Assembly (NCBI GenBank): GCA_964570785.1
Contig: CAZMZG010000075.1
Location: 1-6,606, forward strand
From: Thermatribacter sp964570785
Lineage (GTDB): Bacteria > Atribacterota > Atribacteria > Atribacterales > Thermatribacteraceae
Direction of reading: 5' to 3'
Length of the DNA stretch: 6,606 nt
Shown here: in pieces, positions 5,837 through 6,606 of the stretch
How the letters are laid out: each line of letters opens with the position of its first letter
Position numbering within the stretch: position 1 is the stretch's first letter
Position numbers and translations under genes: made by a program
Notes under the pieces: generated by a model
Told to the model about the DNA's origin: nothing
What the model saw: only the letters and a program-made list of their open reading frames with translations
Database searches by the model: none

Positions 5837-6550
5837 TTATTTCTCCCGGAGTGTCCTGGTGAGGGGTACAAAGCGAACTGCCCCCAGATCCTGGGTGCGA
5901 ATGCCTTCTGCGGTTTTCTCAACCAGAAGGAGGCTCTGGATGCTCCAGGGAGGGCCGACCGGAATTACCATTCTGCCTCCCTCTTTAAGCTGCTCGATGA
6001 GAGGAGGAGGCAGATGATCTATGCTGCAGGTAACGATTATGGCGTCAAAGGGAGCGAATTCCTTGAGACCAAAATAGCCGTCTCCCCAGTGAACTTTTGC
6101 TGGATAGCCGAGCCGCTCCAGTGTTTTCCGAGCGCGTTCTGCCAGGGGTTTAATGATTTCTACGCTGTACACCTCGCACCCCATAGCACAGAGAACGGCT
6201 GCCTGGTATCCGGAGCCGGTGCCCACCTCGAGCACTCGAGATCCAGGTTCCACTCCGGCTTTTTCAGTCATCAGAGCTACGATGTAGGGTTGGGAAATGG
6301 TTTGGCCGTAACCGATGGGAAGCGGTGTATCTTCGTAAGCCAGGTGACGCATGTTTTCGGGCACGAATTCGTGGCGAGGAACGGTGCGCAAAGCAGAGAG
6401 AAGAAGGGGTTCGGTTATGCCTCTTTGCTCGATCTGTTCTTTAACCATTCTGATACGTGCTTCCTGAAAGCTGTTTTTGGCAAATGCTTGCTGAACCAGC
6501 AAGGAAAGCAAGCTAATCAGAATAAGAAAGATTCTTGTGCTCCTTTTCAT
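5837..6550 (-). CDS. pcm: Exported protein-L-isoaspartate O-methyltransferase (PCMT family)
   Basis: PCMT enzymes transfer a methyl group from S-adenosylmethionine to L-isoaspartyl residues that arise by protein ageing, starting their repair. The 237-residue product shows the family's hallmarks: RMVKEQIEQRGI (34-45), VPRHEFVP (57-64), the substrate-site loop PIGYGQTISQPYIV (78-91), the cofactor loop VLEVGTGSGYQ (106-116), the acidic SVE (129-131), GDGYFG (156-161) and LKEGGRMVIPVG (188-199). In front of this is a signal peptide, MKRSTRIFLILISLLSLLVQQAFA, with a likely signal peptidase I cut after residue 24. The remaining 213 residues match the length of ordinary cytosolic PCMTs, so the leader is an addition and not a misjudged start. 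The ATG at 6550 has GAGGTGA about six bases upstream. Its stop codon lies 2 bases from that of the convergent SpeE-like gene. Enzyme family is certain; periplasmic location is inferred. Confidence 0.92.
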   Translation of the reverse strand: MKRSTRIFLILISLLSLLVQQAFAKNSFQEARIRMVKEQIEQRGITEPLLLSALRTVPRHEFVPENMRHLAYEDTPLPIGYGQTISQPYIVALMTEKAGVEPGSRVLEVGTGSGYQAAVLCAMGCEVYSVEIIKPLAERARKTLERLGYPAKVHWGDGYFGLKEFAPFDAIIVTCSIDHLPPPLIEQLKEGGRMVIPVGPPWSIQSLLLVEKTAEGIRTQDLGAVRFVPLTRTLREK

Positions 6551-6555
6551 GGTTT

Positions 6556-6564
6556 ATCACCTCT
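6556..6564 (-). promoter_or_regulatory. Ribosome binding site of the exported PCMT gene
   Basis: Read on the minus strand, AGAGGTGAT lies six bases before the ATG at 6550. It fixes the start so that the signal peptide is included in the product. No clear -10/-35 pair is visible in the ~45 bases left in the window upstream of it; the promoter is probably beyond the edge. Confidence 0.7.
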
Positions 6565-6606
6565 TCCAGGATAGAACATTTTTGGGAAAAGGGGAAGAGG
6601 GTGTTT

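Noticed and set aside
5810..5850. Hairpin GAAAT...ATTTC around the convergent stop codons as a bidirectional terminator
   Set aside because: The stem is five A/T-rich pairs with a poorly paired interior and no flanking T tracts, too weak to call.
5813..6574. 253-codon plus-strand open frame opposite the PCMT gene
   Set aside because: The minus strand carries all PCMT motifs and a good ribosome site; the plus-strand product has no recognisable domain.
1..6606. CRISPR array, insertion sequence, prophage or tRNA
   Set aside because: I saw no spaced direct repeats, transposase-like frame, terminal inverted repeats or tRNA-like cloverleaf on either strand.

Overview
The window reads as a scaffold from a draft or single-cell/metagenome bacterial assembly: it contains a run of ten Ns at 3443-3452. 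Gene style suggests a thermophilic or anaerobic, double-membraned bacterium. The sugar-binding protein has a plain signal peptidase I leader rather than a lipoprotein Cys, a protein-L-isoaspartate methyltransferase appears to be exported, and Shine-Dalgarno sites are strong with TTG and GTG starts in use. Atribacterota or Thermotogota-like lineages fit, but this is a low-confidence guess from style; no rRNA or phylogenetic marker is present.

Layout. 1-149 is the 3' end of a small membrane-anchored SHOCT-domain protein. 150-454 is a non-coding leader with a perfect TATAAT box, two possible hairpins and an imperfect palindrome close to the inferred transcription start. 455-3469 is an ABC importer operon of the carbohydrate (CUT1) type: a family 1 solute-binding protein, a terminator-like hairpin that probably lets only part of transcription continue, then two inner-membrane permeases of the MalF/UgpA and MalG/UgpE types. 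No ATPase, glycosidase or regulator is in view, so the nucleotide-binding subunit must come from elsewhere. The short assembly gap falls in the last codons of the second permease.

3470-3578 is a GC-rich leader that can fold so that the ribosome binding site of the next gene is buried in an 11-pair hairpin. Its 5' arm can instead pair perfectly with a segment further upstream, giving a two-state arrangement like that of a riboswitch or other translational switch. 3579-5834 encodes a 751-residue membrane protein with a spermidine-synthase-like (SpeE-type) Rossmann domain between two blocks of membrane helices, the 'fused MFS/spermidine synthase' type of architecture, with a degenerate nucleotide-binding loop.

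5837-6550, on the opposite strand and only 2 bases from the preceding stop codon, is a PCMT-family methyltransferase carrying a clear signal peptide.

How they work together: the importer genes form one transport unit for an unidentified sugar or sugar-like solute. The SpeE-like membrane protein and the exported methyltransferase are convergent and have no demonstrated link beyond sharing a Rossmann methyltransferase-type fold. The least explained parts are the 3470-3578 leader and the role of the degenerate SpeE-like protein.
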